A stretch of DNA of 38,670 bases, taken from Bacteroides cellulosilyticus DSM 14838. Lineage in GTDB: Bacteria; Bacteroidota; Bacteroidia; Bacteroidales; Bacteroidaceae. The position numbers and the translations under genes are program-made. The DNA lies in contig NZ_EQ973495.1 of NCBI RefSeq assembly GCF_000158035.1, positions 124,014-162,683 of the forward strand. Direction: 5' to 3'. The notes beneath the pieces were generated by a model. The model did not search any database, was not told the DNA's origin, and was given only the letters and a program-made list of their open reading frames with translations. Every line of letters begins with the position of its first letter. Position 1 is the first letter of the stretch. This document shows positions 6,731-15,243 of this stretch, in pieces.

Positions 6731-8104
6731 TTATGTACGTTCCAATTGAACAGTGAAATGACGCATCAGGGGAGCCTCCCAAGTAATGCGGACTCCATTA
6801 GTAATACTTTCACGACGGTCGAAAACATTCTTCAACGCTACTGCAATCACGTTCATGTGATTATCCGTATATACGCGGCGGGGAATAGCCAGGCGCAATA
6901 AATCCAATCCGGTAAAACGGTTCTCACGGGTAACCGGATCACGGTCTGCCAGGATATAACCGATTTCACATCCTCTGATACCAGCTTCAAGATATAGCTC
7001 AACCGTTAGAGTCTGTGCCGGGAATTCATTCTTCGGTACATGCGTCAGTACCTTCGTTGCATCCACAAAGATGGCATGTCCGCCTGCTGGACGCTGATAT
7101 GGAATACCATATTCATCCAACTTCTTTGCCAGATATTCTACCTGACGGATGCGGGTTTCCAGATTATCAAATTCCGTATTCTCATCCAGTCCTGTAGCAA
7201 GTGCATTCATGTCACGACCATTCATACCACCGTAAGTAAGATACCCTTCATATTGCACGCAAAAGCCTTTGGCACCTTCGTACCAATCTTTTTTTCGTGT
7301 AGCAATGAAGCCTCCCATATTGACGATACCATCTTTCTTGGCACTCATAGTCATACCATCCGCCAGGTCGAACATCTCTTTCGTAATTTCCTTTATCGTT
7401 TTACCGCTATAGCCATCTTCACGCATTTTGATGAAGTAAGCGTTTTCTGCAAAACGTGCGGAGTCAAATAATACAGGTTTATTATACTTATCCGCAAGAG
7501 CACGGACTTCACGAAGATTCTGCATGGATACGGGCTGTCCGCCGGCCGTATTGTTCGTAATGGTAACGATGATAAACGGTATGCGGTCACCATGTTCCTG
7601 CAACGCTTTTTCCAGCTTCACAGGATCGACATTACCTTTAAAAGGTATTTCCAACTGAGTATTCTTCGCTTCATCGATGGTGCAATCCAGAGCAATGGCC
7701 TTCCGGCCCTCGATATGCCCCTTTGTGGTATCAAAGTGAGAGTTCCCCGGAACGATATCTCCATCATGTACCAGATAAGAGAAAAGCACATTCTCGGCAG
7801 CACGCCCCTGATGGGTGGGAATGACATATTCAAAACCAGTCAGACGAGTGATCACTTCTTTCAGATTGAAGAAGGAGGAAGCACCTGCATAACTTTCGTC
7901 GCCCAGCATCATCGCTGCCCATTGGCGATCGCTCATTGCTCCCGTACCGGAGTCAGTTATCAAATCGATATATACTTGTTCGGATTTCAGCTGGAACACA
8001 TTGTAATGGGCTTCTTTCAGCCATTGTTCACGTTCCTGGCGGGTACTCTTCCGAATGGGTTCCACCATTTTAATTTTCCAAGACTCTGCAAAAGGTAATT
8101 CCAT
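6731..8104 (-). CDS. tnaA: Tryptophanase (tryptophan indole-lyase)
   Basis: A 457-residue cytoplasmic PLP enzyme that splits L-tryptophan into indole, pyruvate and ammonia. It aligns by eye with E. coli TnaA throughout: DLITDSGTGAMS, IPTHQGRAAENVLFS, VTITNNTAGGQPVS, FDSARFAENAYFIK (Asp214 and Arg217 for cofactor and substrate) and MTMSAKKDGIVNMGG with the PLP Lys at about 257. Tyrosine phenol-lyase is a close relative, but the sequence follows tryptophanases known from Bacteroides. In B. thetaiotaomicron, as I recall, the homologue BT1492 makes gut indole. No TnaC-like leader peptide is seen. The promoter (8168-8199) overlaps the terminator of the preceding gene. Confidence 0.95.
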   Translation of the reverse strand: MELPFAESWKIKMVEPIRKSTRQEREQWLKEAHYNVFQLKSEQVYIDLITDSGTGAMSDRQWAAMMLGDESYAGASSFFNLKEVITRLTGFEYVIPTHQGRAAENVLFSYLVHDGDIVPGNSHFDTTKGHIEGRKAIALDCTIDEAKNTQLEIPFKGNVDPVKLEKALQEHGDRIPFIIVTITNNTAGGQPVSMQNLREVRALADKYNKPVLFDSARFAENAYFIKMREDGYSGKTIKEITKEMFDLADGMTMSAKKDGIVNMGGFIATRKKDWYEGAKGFCVQYEGYLTYGGMNGRDMNALATGLDENTEFDNLETRIRQVEYLAKKLDEYGIPYQRPAGGHAIFVDATKVLTHVPKNEFPAQTLTVELYLEAGIRGCEIGYILADRDPVTRENRFTGLDLLRLAIPRRVYTDNHMNVIAVALKNVFDRRESITNGVRITWEAPLMRHFTVQLERT

Positions 8105-8137
8105 AGTGCTTGCTTATTATTTTGACATTTAGTTAAC

Positions 8138-8168
8138 AAAAAGACCCGTAGAAGAATTTCTACGGGTC
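8138..8168 (-). terminator. Intrinsic terminator of the M23-like gene
   Basis: The minus-strand hairpin GACCCGTAGAA (8168-8158), loop ATTC, and TTCTACGGGTC (8153-8143) is a perfect 11-bp stem followed by TTTTT. It lies 58 nt after the stop of the 8226-9119 gene. It overlaps the predicted tnaA promoter, and the tnaA transcript would start inside the stem, so it should not attenuate tnaA. Confidence 0.8.
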
Positions 8169-8199
8169 GAATATAAGCATTTATACAGGATTAAGCAAA
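8168..8199 (-). promoter_or_regulatory. Candidate tnaA promoter
   Basis: Minus strand: TTTG (8199-8196), 20 nt, then TATATTCG (8175-8168), which differs from TAnnTTTG at one position. The predicted start near 8161 gives a leader of about 57 nt before the tnaA ATG (8104). Confidence 0.5.
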
Positions 8200-8225
8200 A
8201 GTTTCACTGTCTTTTTGTCAACAAA

Positions 8226-9119
8226 TCATTCCTTTGACAGAAATTTCTTCTTCTCCTTCTTACTCATCTCCTTCATGATAATTTCAACAGGATGCCAGGA
8301 CTTATACATCACCCGCTCTTCAGGTTTACCTGTTTCCTCGGGAGAAAGATAAAAATCAGGTACATATGAGTGATCCGGCCGATCGGGGCAATAAATACTG
8401 AAACGCAAATGGGAACCCTGCTTGTAGTTCTCTCCGCCAATGATGCCAAGCGGCTGGCCCGGAATCACCTCTTCACCTGGAGAGACAAAGATCCCTTCAT
8501 TCTGAAATAATTTATAACGGGCAAAAGTTCCGTCCTTATGGAAAACTTCCAAATAATTTTCCGTCGAATGGAACGATGTGTTTTCAGAAGTGTAAGCGGA
8601 GTTGTCAACAACTTCCGTCACGAGTCCGCCACGGGCAGCAAAGATCGTGTCTCCGGCAGTCGTAGAGAAACCAAGTCCCGTGATACGCTTCTCCCCTTCC
8701 TTTCCTATAAAATTATCTAAAGACACCATCTTATTCACACGAACCACTTTCCCTTGTGCCAGAGGAAAGAGATACACAAAACTGGTATCCGTCTTCAAGC
8801 GGCTATTTCCTTTTTTATAGGTATAGCGATATGAAAATCCAATCGGAACATTTTCCGTAGACGGACGCAAAGTCAACAGACGTGTTTTGCCATAATGAAT
8901 AACGGCATCATAAATTTCTCCTTCAGAAGAGGTCGTATTACTCAGCCGGGAAAAAGTCATAGATACCGTATAAGGCGTATGCGACTGAGTTTCGGAATAG
9001 AAAGTCACTTCCCCCTTGGCAGACCGTTCATAGCTTACCGTAACAGTCTTATCCGACTGTGCATAAACCAGTAGAGGCAAGCAAAAAAGAAGAGGACATA
9101 AATAGCGTTGTAGTTTCAT
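8226..9119 (-). CDS. Secreted M23 (LytM-fold) protein lacking zinc ligands
   Basis: A 297-residue exported protein with a signal peptide (about residues 1-20, ending VYAQ). The N-terminal half is a beta-rich domain. The C-terminal half has the M23 outline: ITGLGFSTTAGDTIFAARGG, EVFHKDGTFARYKLF, GEEVIPGQPLGIIGG and GSHLRFSIY. In active M23 peptidases the first block carries HxxxD and the last carries HxH. Here the first His/Asp pair is absent and HLHF reads HLRF, so zinc binding is probably lost. The family has inactive members that act as scaffolds or activators of amidases (EnvC, NlpD), which is a plausible role. It is the last gene of a minus-strand run with the transferase 12 nt upstream, and ends in its own terminator. 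Confidence 0.8.
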   Translation of the reverse strand: MKLQRYLCPLLFCLPLLVYAQSDKTVTVSYERSAKGEVTFYSETQSHTPYTVSMTFSRLSNTTSSEGEIYDAVIHYGKTRLLTLRPSTENVPIGFSYRYTYKKGNSRLKTDTSFVYLFPLAQGKVVRVNKMVSLDNFIGKEGEKRITGLGFSTTAGDTIFAARGGLVTEVVDNSAYTSENTSFHSTENYLEVFHKDGTFARYKLFQNEGIFVSPGEEVIPGQPLGIIGGENYKQGSHLRFSIYCPDRPDHSYVPDFYLSPEETGKPEERVMYKSWHPVEIIMKEMSKKEKKKFLSKE

Positions 9120-9131
9120 AGTATCATGTTT

Positions 9132-9770
9132 TTAAAATTGATCGACTTGCCAAGTCAGCACAAAGTCCGGATGCAGGAGATATCGGATCTCAAATTTACG
9201 CTGTTCCGGTGTTCTGTACTCTTCAGCCGAGAAAACTCCTTTTTCAGTAACCGTAAAAGGAAAAATACGCAGATGCTCCCGAAAATCAACCTCCGGTGTA
9301 TTCATACATTTAAACATCACTTCTTTGGCCGACCAATGGAGCAACAAAGCCCAGGTATCCGTTCCCTGATACGAAGACAGAGGTTCATCAGTACGCATAT
9401 ACTTATGCGCCACCTTATGTACCCGTTCACCGTATTGTTCTATATCAATGCCCACTTCCTTACCGGCTTCACCGATAATCACCGATACATACCCACGTGT
9501 ATGAGAAATACTGATTGATGCAGATTTATCTGCCAGATACGGTTTCCCGCTGGGATAGTAAGCAATTTCCTTTTCCTCTCCCAATAGAGTGAATACCAAC
9601 ACACGAACCGACAACCATTCTAAACGACGATGTTCAGCAGAGAAACGTTGCAATCCCTCCAAGTATGTTTCCTGTTGCGGAAGCATGCTCAGCAATTCAC
9701 CCAGTGTTTCATCCATCTTCCAGACTCCCCACTTATATGAAGGATACGTATGTTGTATGAAAAGAGACAT
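9132..9770 (-). CDS. 4'-phosphopantetheinyl transferase (Sfp type)
   Basis: A 212-residue enzyme that moves the phosphopantetheine arm from CoA to a carrier-protein serine. The Sfp-type signatures are clear: PSGKPYL followed by SASISISHTRG, then GIDIEQYGERVHKVAHKYM with the Mg-binding acidic residues near 113-115, and LLHWSAKEVMFKCM near 145-158. It is the only such enzyme in the window, and its carrier target (fatty-acid ACP or a secondary pathway) cannot be told. It lies 13 nt after gldE and 12 nt before the M23-like gene, as part of the ssb-gldE-transferase-M23 run. Confidence 0.92.
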   Translation of the reverse strand: MSLFIQHTYPSYKWGVWKMDETLGELLSMLPQQETYLEGLQRFSAEHRRLEWLSVRVLVFTLLGEEKEIAYYPSGKPYLADKSASISISHTRGYVSVIIGEAGKEVGIDIEQYGERVHKVAHKYMRTDEPLSSYQGTDTWALLLHWSAKEVMFKCMNTPEVDFREHLRIFPFTVTEKGVFSAEEYRTPEQRKFEIRYLLHPDFVLTWQVDQF

Positions 9771-9783
9771 ATTATTCTATAAA

Positions 9784-11129
9784 TCAATCTTTCTTATCGG
9801 AATCCGACGGAAGAGTGTTGATGGTGAACTTCACTTTAAGAATACGGCGGTTATCCATCTCCAGGACTTCAAATTCATAGTGATCATAGGTAACCTTTTC
9901 ATGCAGGGCCGGAAATTCACCTTTCAGCTCCAGCAGTAATCCTGCAAGCGTATCAGAATCACCCGCCACTTCATCAAAGACTTCCTCGTCCACCTTCGTA
10001 ATCTTATAAAAATCCGTTAACTGAGTTTTAGCTTCAAACACCCACGTATGATCGTTCAGCACTGCATACGTACGTTCTTCGTCATCATATTCGTCGTGAA
10101 TCTCACCGACTATCTCCTCGATGATATCCTCCATCGTCACAATTCCCGACGTGCCACCAAATTCATCAACCACAATAGCAATATGAATCTTATTGGCCTG
10201 AAAATCACGCAGCAAATCGTCAATCATCTTAGTTTCCGGAACAAAATAGGCCGGACGTACAACGACTGCCAACGGAAATCCACCTTATTCAAATGGGGCA
10301 ACAGGTCCTTGATGTATAAGATACCTTTGATATTATCCCGGTTCTCGGAATAAATAGGGATACGGGAGTAAGCATTTTCGATAATGCATTGCAATACATC
10401 CTTGAAAGGCGTGCGAATATCCAGATCGACTACGTCCAGACGGGAAGTCATCACCTCCTTCGCCGTTTCACCGCCAAAACGAATGATACCTTCCAGGATA
10501 TTATTCTCTTCCTTCAACTCAGCCTTATCCGTCAGTTCAAGGGCATGAGAAAGCTCGTCTACCGAGATGTTATGGTTTTTGCGGGCAAAATGCTTGTTCA
10601 GGAACGAAGTGGAACGCACCAGCATAGAAGCTACCGGATAAAAAAGGGAACGAAACATCCAGATACCCGGAGCGGAAAAGCGGCAGAAAGCCAACGTCTT
10701 CTGGGCTGAATAAATCTTCGGCATGATTTCACCGAAAAGAAGCAGAAGGAAGGTCAGGATGACGGTCAGTATCAGAAATTCCGCAATAGGAGAATGAAAC
10801 TCAAACACGCTCATGAAGAAGAAGTTACAGAGCATGATAATGGTCACATTCACAAAATTGTTTGTTATCAGGATGGTTGCCAGCAACCTTTCCGTGTCAT
10901 CCAAGAGTTTACGAATTTTCTCGTCCGAGGGATGTTTCTTCTCGTCGATGGCATTCAGATCGGACGGAGAAAGAGAGAAAAAGGCTATTTCTGAAGCTGA
11001 GGCAAAGCCGGATACGAGCAACAGCAAGCCTGCCAACACAATGGCGATGATTGCCGAAATAGTAGGGCTATGTACGGATATACCATTAAAAACATTTGCC
11101 AACTGGCATAAATAAGCGTCTGGGTCCAA
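9784..11129 (-). pseudogene. gldE: GldE-type CNNM/CorC membrane protein, interrupted by a frameshift
   Basis: Two overlapping frames together make one GldE. The upstream part (11129-10224) starts at TTG (LDPDAYLCQLANVFNG), with a stop codon just upstream and no ATG available. It carries the DUF21/CNNM membrane domain (about four TM segments) and the first CBS region, and loses frame after KVDFRWQS. The downstream part (from about 10266 to 9784) resumes as VRPAYFVPETKMIDD, with the second CBS domain (IAIVVDEFGGTSGIVTMEDIIEEIVGEI) and a CorC/HlyC C-terminal domain. One missing base near 10257-10266 explains the break; adding it gives 448 residues. GldE is linked to gliding/type IX secretion in other Bacteroidota; in non-gliding Bacteroides it may be an ion transporter. 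It lies between ssb and the phosphopantetheinyl transferase. Confidence 0.85.
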
Positions 11130-11152
11130 AGATCTTGGTTTTAGTTAAACAA

Positions 11153-11611
11153 TTAGAACGGTAAATCGTCCGTTGTATTATCTTGTGCAGGGGTTGCCTG
11201 CGATTGCGCCATAGGTTGTGCAGGAGCACCTTGTGACATACCTGGTTGCGGAGCGGCAGCACCCGGTGCAGCAGTTCCTCTGGGACTCAGCATTTCCATA
11301 GAGTCCACAAAGATTTCCGTAACATAGCGCTTTGCGCCGGTCTGATCATCGTATGAACGGGTACGTATTTTGCCTTCCACATAAAGTTTATCCCCTTTAT
11401 GCACATATTTTTCGGCTGTTTCTGCCAGTCCGCGCCAAAGTACCAGATTGTGCCATTCCGTCCGTTCGGGTACCTGCGTACCGTTAGCCAATGTGTATGC
11501 ACGGTCTGTAGTAGCCAAAGGCAAAGAAGCCACAGCGATACCGGAATCAAGGTATCTTACTTCAGGGTCTCTCCCTACATTTCCAATCAATATTACTTTA
11601 TTTACTGACAT
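11153..11611 (-). CDS. ssb: Single-stranded DNA-binding protein
   Basis: A 152-residue SSB. The OB-fold (about 1-110) begins MSVNKVILIGNVGRDPEVRY and contains WHNLVLWRGLAETAEKYVHKG and LYVEGKIRTRSYDD. A flexible Gln/Ala/Pro-rich tail follows, and the conserved acidic tip DDLPF recruits repair and replication partners. It lies 77 nt after mutY, has its own promoter (11643-11674), and is followed 23 nt later by gldE. Coupling of ssb with mutY is common in Bacteroidota. Confidence 0.96.
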   Translation of the reverse strand: MSVNKVILIGNVGRDPEVRYLDSGIAVASLPLATTDRAYTLANGTQVPERTEWHNLVLWRGLAETAEKYVHKGDKLYVEGKIRTRSYDDQTGAKRYVTEIFVDSMEMLSPRGTAAPGAAAPQPGMSQGAPAQPMAQSQATPAQDNTTDDLPF

Positions 11612-11642
11612 AAGCCTTTTTCTTTTTATTTGAATTTGCTGC

Positions 11643-11674
11643 CAAAATTAAACAGAATAATCACACAATGCAAG
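11643..11674 (-). promoter_or_regulatory. ssb promoter
   Basis: Minus strand: CTTG (11674-11671), 20 nt, then TAATTTTG (11650-11643), matching TAnnTTTG. The predicted start near 11636 gives a leader of about 25 nt. Confidence 0.55.
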
Positions 11675-11688
11675 AGTTAGCGCAACTT

Positions 11689-12729
11689 TTATAGATATTT
11701 CTCCAGAAAGGCATGCACCAGGCGAGAGACTGCATACTGCTCCAAATCCTCTATTTTCACCCGCAGAAAGGCAGAAAAAGAAATAGAATTTTCCGGTAAA
11801 ACAACTTCATAGAAATTGGTATAAATCACCCTGTGGGAGAGCACATGCTTCACATTTCCACTGATTAAACGCAATCCCGAAACCTCCCCATCTGCAAAAA
11901 ATGCACGTACCTGCGGCAATTCACGAAACTCTTCTTCCGTCACAGGTGCTTCCGTTTCTATCAGTGGAAATTCGAAAAGATTTTTCCAGATATCATCCTC
12001 CGTCCGTTTATGTAAATAGGTACACGCGCCCACACGTACATATATATAGTTAAAATAACGATTGGTGGTTTTCGTCTTATGCTGCTTTACAGGCAACTTC
12101 GTTATCGTACCCTCCTTCAGGGCTGAGCAACTGTCTACCAAAGGACAAAACAGGCAATTCGGTGATTGCGGCGTACATTGTATGGCACCGAAATCCATTA
12201 TCGCCTGATTGTAGACAGCAGGCTGCGATTTATCCATCATCTCATCTGCCAAAGCAGCAAACAATTTCTTGCCTTCCGTACTGTCCACCGGCGTATCGAT
12301 GCCGAAATAGCGGGAAAGCACACGATAGACATTCCCATCCACCACTGCATAAGGCATACCGTAAGCGGATGAGCAAATAGCTGCAGCAGTATAGTCCCCT
12401 ACCCCCTTCAACGCACGCACCCCTTCATAAGTAGCCGGAAAAACACCATTCATGCTTTTTGCCGCCGCATGCAGATTACGTGCACGGGAATAATACCCCA
12501 GTCCCTGCCAGCATTTCATCACCTCATCTTCCGGTGCTTCAGCCAAGGCTGTCACATTAGGAAAACGATGAATAAAACGCAAAAAATAATCATAACCCTG
12601 TGCTACCCGGGTCTGTTGCAGTATAATCTCTGAAATCCATATAATATAAGGGTCGGTGGTATCCCGCCAAGGCAATTCACGCTTGTTTTCGGCATACCAG
12701 GCTATCAATTTCTCACTAAATATATTCAT
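11689..12729 (-). CDS. mutY: A/G-specific adenine DNA glycosylase
   Basis: A 346-residue repair enzyme that removes adenine mispaired with 8-oxoguanine. Signatures are LPWRDTTDPYIIWISEIILQ with the catalytic Glu, the helix-hairpin-helix LKGVGDYTAAAI followed by AVVDGNVYRVL with the catalytic Asp, and the 4Fe-4S loop Cys-x6-Cys-x2-Cys-x5-Cys in CTPQSPNCLFCPLVDSC. The C-terminal third is the NUDIX-like domain that reads 8-oxoguanine. It is divergent from the HU gene. A TATTTTTG box at 12857-12850 would give a leader of about 115 nt that can form a small hairpin (GGCTA/TAGCC). Confidence 0.95.
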   Translation of the reverse strand: MNIFSEKLIAWYAENKRELPWRDTTDPYIIWISEIILQQTRVAQGYDYFLRFIHRFPNVTALAEAPEDEVMKCWQGLGYYSRARNLHAAAKSMNGVFPATYEGVRALKGVGDYTAAAICSSAYGMPYAVVDGNVYRVLSRYFGIDTPVDSTEGKKLFAALADEMMDKSQPAVYNQAIMDFGAIQCTPQSPNCLFCPLVDSCSALKEGTITKLPVKQHKTKTTNRYFNYIYVRVGACTYLHKRTEDDIWKNLFEFPLIETEAPVTEEEFRELPQVRAFFADGEVSGLRLISGNVKHVLSHRVIYTNFYEVVLPENSISFSAFLRVKIEDLEQYAVSRLVHAFLEKYL

Positions 12730-12849
12730 CTCTATTACAGATAGTTATAAAAGTCTAAAAAGGGCAACGTCTTTCGCCTCGGACAGCTACCTTCTTTGTA
12801 ATTCATGGCTATATCCCTAATATAAAAGGGTGTAGCCCTTCCTACAGCA

Positions 12850-12857
12850 CAAAAATA
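12850..12857 (-). promoter_or_regulatory. Candidate mutY promoter -7 element
   Basis: Minus-strand TATTTTTG matches TAnnTTTG. The upstream TTTG box is not at the best spacing (TTTG at 12877-12874, only 16 nt away), so only the -7 element is claimed. Confidence 0.4.
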
Positions 12858-12918
12858 GTTCTTTTTCCCCCAACAAACCTTAATCAAAAGACTTTTTTAG
12901 AAAATTGTCCAGAATATA

Positions 12919-12950
12919 TTTTTTAGAGAGCGTAAAAAGCTATATATTTG
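12919..12950 (+). promoter_or_regulatory. Promoter of the HU gene
   Basis: TTTT (12919-12922), 20 nt, then TATATTTG (12943-12950), a full match to TAnnTTTG. The leader to the ATG at 13002 is about 45 nt and A/T-rich. Confidence 0.6.
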
Positions 12951-13001
12951 CAGTCCAAAAAATTAGGAAACTATAGTAATAATATTTTTTTTTAAAGAAA
13001 A

Positions 13002-13277
13002 ATGACTAAAGCTGATATTGTAAACGAAATTACAAAGAACACCGGGATTGACAAAGTAACAGTGCTTACTACGGTTGAAGCGTTCATGGACACAGTAAAA
13101 GCATCTTTATCAAAAGATGAAAATGTTTACCTCCGCGGGTTTGGTAGCTTCGTAGTGAAGAAAAGAGCACAGAAAACTGCTCGTAATATCTCAAAGAATA
13201 CTACGATTATCATTCCGGAACACAACATTCCGGCATTTAAGCCTGCAAAAACATTCACCATCTCCGTGAAGAAATAA
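13002..13277 (+). CDS. HU/IHF-family DNA-binding protein
   Basis: A 91-residue nucleoid protein. It begins MTKADIVNEITKNTGIDKV and shows VYLRGFGSFVVKKRAQKTAR followed by IPEHNIPAFKPAKTF, the beta-arm and C-terminal helix of the HU fold. It bends DNA as a dimer. The ATG lies after an A/T-rich leader. The small basic protein gene follows 36 nt downstream, and the rng gene comes after a hairpin, so these three may share transcription. Confidence 0.95.
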   Translation: MTKADIVNEITKNTGIDKVTVLTTVEAFMDTVKASLSKDENVYLRGFGSFVVKKRAQKTARNISKNTTIIIPEHNIPAFKPAKTFTISVKK

Positions 13278-13313
13278 TAAACAAGAGTATTAACCTATTA
13301 AATTATTGAAGCT

Positions 13314-13406
13314 ATGCCTAGCGGAAAGAAGAAAAAAAGACATAAAATGTCTACGCACAAGCGTAAAAAAAGACTAAGAAAGAACAGACATAAAAGCAAA
13401 AAGTAA
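13314..13406 (+). CDS. AURKAIP1/COX24-type very small basic protein (probable ribosomal protein)
   Basis: A 30-residue, strongly basic frame: MPSGKKKKRHKMSTHKRKKR followed by LRKNRHKSKK. The core KRHKMSTHKRKKRLRKNRHK matches the short AURKAIP1/COX24 domain (mitochondrial mS38 type) annotated as tiny proteins in Bacteroidota and related to small-subunit protein bS22 of actinobacteria. A place on the small ribosomal subunit is therefore likely, by family analogy only. It lies between HU and rng, 36 nt after HU. It is shorter than most annotation cut-offs and easily missed. Confidence 0.75.
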   Translation: MPSGKKKKRHKMSTHKRKKRLRKNRHKSKK

Positions 13407-13429
13407 TTTTTAGTCTGGAGGACAGAAAT

Positions 13430-13474
13430 AAAGAACAAACTTGTGAAGCTATTTGTCTCGCGAGTTTGTTCTTT
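13430..13474 (+). terminator. Hairpin between the small basic protein gene and rng
   Basis: AAAGAACAAACT (13430-13441) is perfectly complementary to 13463-13474, with a 21-nt loop. The following GTTTAAG is a poor T tract, so it may only partly terminate or may act as an RNA-processing hairpin before rng. RNase E/G mRNAs elsewhere are self-regulated through leaders, so an RNA role is conceivable. Confidence 0.5.
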
Positions 13475-13554
13475 GTTTAAGTAACAAATTGTAGTCGGCA
13501 AGGCTATTTATATCCTCGCTGACTTTAGAACCTAAAAAAGTAAGAAAAAAAATT

Positions 13555-15129
13555 GTGACAAGCGAACTCGTTGTAGACGTACAGCCCAAAGAGGTCTCCA
13601 TCGCCCTGCTCGAAGACAAGAGCCTGGTGGAACTTCAAAGCGAAGGAAGAAATCTTTCTTTCTCGGTGGGCAACATGTATTTAGGACGAATCAAGAAATT
13701 GATGCCCGGCCTGAATGCCTGCTTCGTGGACGTGGGTTACGAGAAAGATGCTTTTCTTCATTATCTGGACTTAGGTCCTCAATTTAACTCGTTAGAGAAG
13801 TACGTAAAGCAAACTTTAAGCGATAAAAAGAAACTACCGCAAATCACCAAAGCAACCATACTTCCCGATCTTGAAAAGGATGGCACCGTAGCCAATACAC
13901 TCAAGGTGGGACAAGAAGTAGTGGTGCAAATTGTCAAGGAGCCTATCTCTACCAAAGGTCCGCGCCTGACTTCCGAAATCTCATTTGCCGGAAGATATTT
14001 GGTGCTGATACCTTTCAACGACAAGGTTTCCGTATCACAAAAAATTAAATCGAGCGAAGAACGCGCCCGCCTCAAACAATTGCTGATGAGTATCAAACCG
14101 AAGAATTTCGGAGTAATCGTCCGCACCGTTGCCGAAGGGAAACGCGTAGCCGAGCTCGACGGAGAGCTTAAAGTTTTATTAAAGCACTGGGAAGATGCTG
14201 TCACCAAAATACAGAAAGCTACCAAATTCCCGACATTGATTTACGAAGAAACCAGCCGTGCCGTAGGCTTATTGCGCGACTTGTTCAATCCTTCTTTCGA
14301 GAACATCCACGTCAACGACGAAGCCGTGTTCCACGAAATCAAGGATTACGTAACTCTTATCGCCCCTGACCGGGCAGGAATCGTAAAACTGTATAAAGGA
14401 CAACTCCCCATTTACGACAATTTTGGTATCACCAAGCAGATCAAGTCTTCATTTGGCAAGACGGTTTCATACAAGAGTGGTGCCTACCTGATTATTGAGC
14501 ATACTGAGGCGCTTCACGTAGTAGACGTGAACAGCGGTAACCGCACCAAGAATGCCAACGGGCAGGAGGCCAACGCACTCGAAGTGAATCTGGGAGCTGC
14601 CGATGAACTGGCTCGCCAGTTGCGACTGAGAGATATGGGTGGTATCATTGTGGTGGACTTCATTGATATGAACGAAGCCGAAAACAGACAAAAGCTTTAC
14701 GAACGTATGTGTGCCAACATGCAGAAAGACAGGGCAAGACATAACATCCTACCGCTCAGCAAATTCGGACTGATGCAGATTACCCGCCAGCGTGTGCGCC
14801 CGGCAATGGATGTCAATACCACAGAAATCTGTCCCACCTGTTTCGGAAAAGGCACTATCAAGTCCTCTATCCTCTTTACGGACACTTTAGAGAGTAAAAT
14901 TGACTACTTAGTCAACAAACTGAAGATTAAGAAATTCTCGTTACACATCCACCCGTATATTGCTGCTTACATCAACCAGGGACTCGTTTCCCTGAAACGG
15001 AAATGGCAGATGAAATACGGATTTGGTATCAAGATTATTCCAAGCCAGAAACTCGCGTTCCTGGAATATGTATTCTACGACCCGCAAGGGGAGGAGATTG
15101 ACATGAAGGAAGAATTCGAAATTAAATAA
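13555..15129 (+). CDS. rng: Ribonuclease G/E family endoribonuclease
   Basis: A 524-residue RNase E/G catalytic protein. The likely start is a GTG at 13555 (MTSELVVDVQPKEV), as no ATG is available. It shows an S1-type domain (about 36-130, GRIKKLMPGLNACFVDVGYE), the RNase-H-like catalytic core with VVDVNSGN and IIVVDFIDM, whose Asp residues bind Mg, and the zinc-link CPTCFGKGTI near 425. It lacks the long degradosome scaffold of RNase E, so it is of the RNase G length class. It processes rRNA and decays mRNA in the cytoplasm. The leader has hairpins at 13430-13474 and about 13494-13527. It ends in a strong terminator. Confidence 0.94.
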   Translation: MTSELVVDVQPKEVSIALLEDKSLVELQSEGRNLSFSVGNMYLGRIKKLMPGLNACFVDVGYEKDAFLHYLDLGPQFNSLEKYVKQTLSDKKKLPQITKATILPDLEKDGTVANTLKVGQEVVVQIVKEPISTKGPRLTSEISFAGRYLVLIPFNDKVSVSQKIKSSEERARLKQLLMSIKPKNFGVIVRTVAEGKRVAELDGELKVLLKHWEDAVTKIQKATKFPTLIYEETSRAVGLLRDLFNPSFENIHVNDEAVFHEIKDYVTLIAPDRAGIVKLYKGQLPIYDNFGITKQIKSSFGKTVSYKSGAYLIIEHTEALHVVDVNSGNRTKNANGQEANALEVNLGAADELARQLRLRDMGGIIVVDFIDMNEAENRQKLYERMCANMQKDRARHNILPLSKFGLMQITRQRVRPAMDVNTTEICPTCFGKGTIKSSILFTDTLESKIDYLVNKLKIKKFSLHIHPYIAAYINQGLVSLKRKWQMKYGFGIKIIPSQKLAFLEYVFYDPQGEEIDMKEEFEIK

Positions 15130-15130
15130 G

Positions 15131-15170
15131 AAAGACGGCGAAGTAAATCAGAAACTTCGCCGTCTTTTTT
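15131..15170. terminator. Two-way terminator between rng and the alcohol dehydrogenase
   Basis: AAAGACGGCGAAGT (15131-15144) pairs perfectly with ACTTCGCCGTCTTT (15154-15167) and runs into TTTTTT. It lies just after the rng stop and serves the converging dehydrogenase gene as well. Confidence 0.85.
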
Positions 15171-15243
15171 GTTTTCCTCACCAACTTTTCAAAATCATTG
15201 GCCGATATCTAAAAGAAACTCACCCTCTATACAGAAGCGAACA

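Noticed and set aside
8138..8168. Hairpin as a tnaA attenuator
   Set aside because: The predicted tnaA start lies inside the stem, so the tnaA RNA would lack the 5' arm; it is better placed as the terminator of the gene upstream.
13494..13527. Hairpin before rng as a riboswitch
   Set aside because: Only a short imperfect stem is seen, with none of the known aptamer consensus blocks; noted only as leader structure.
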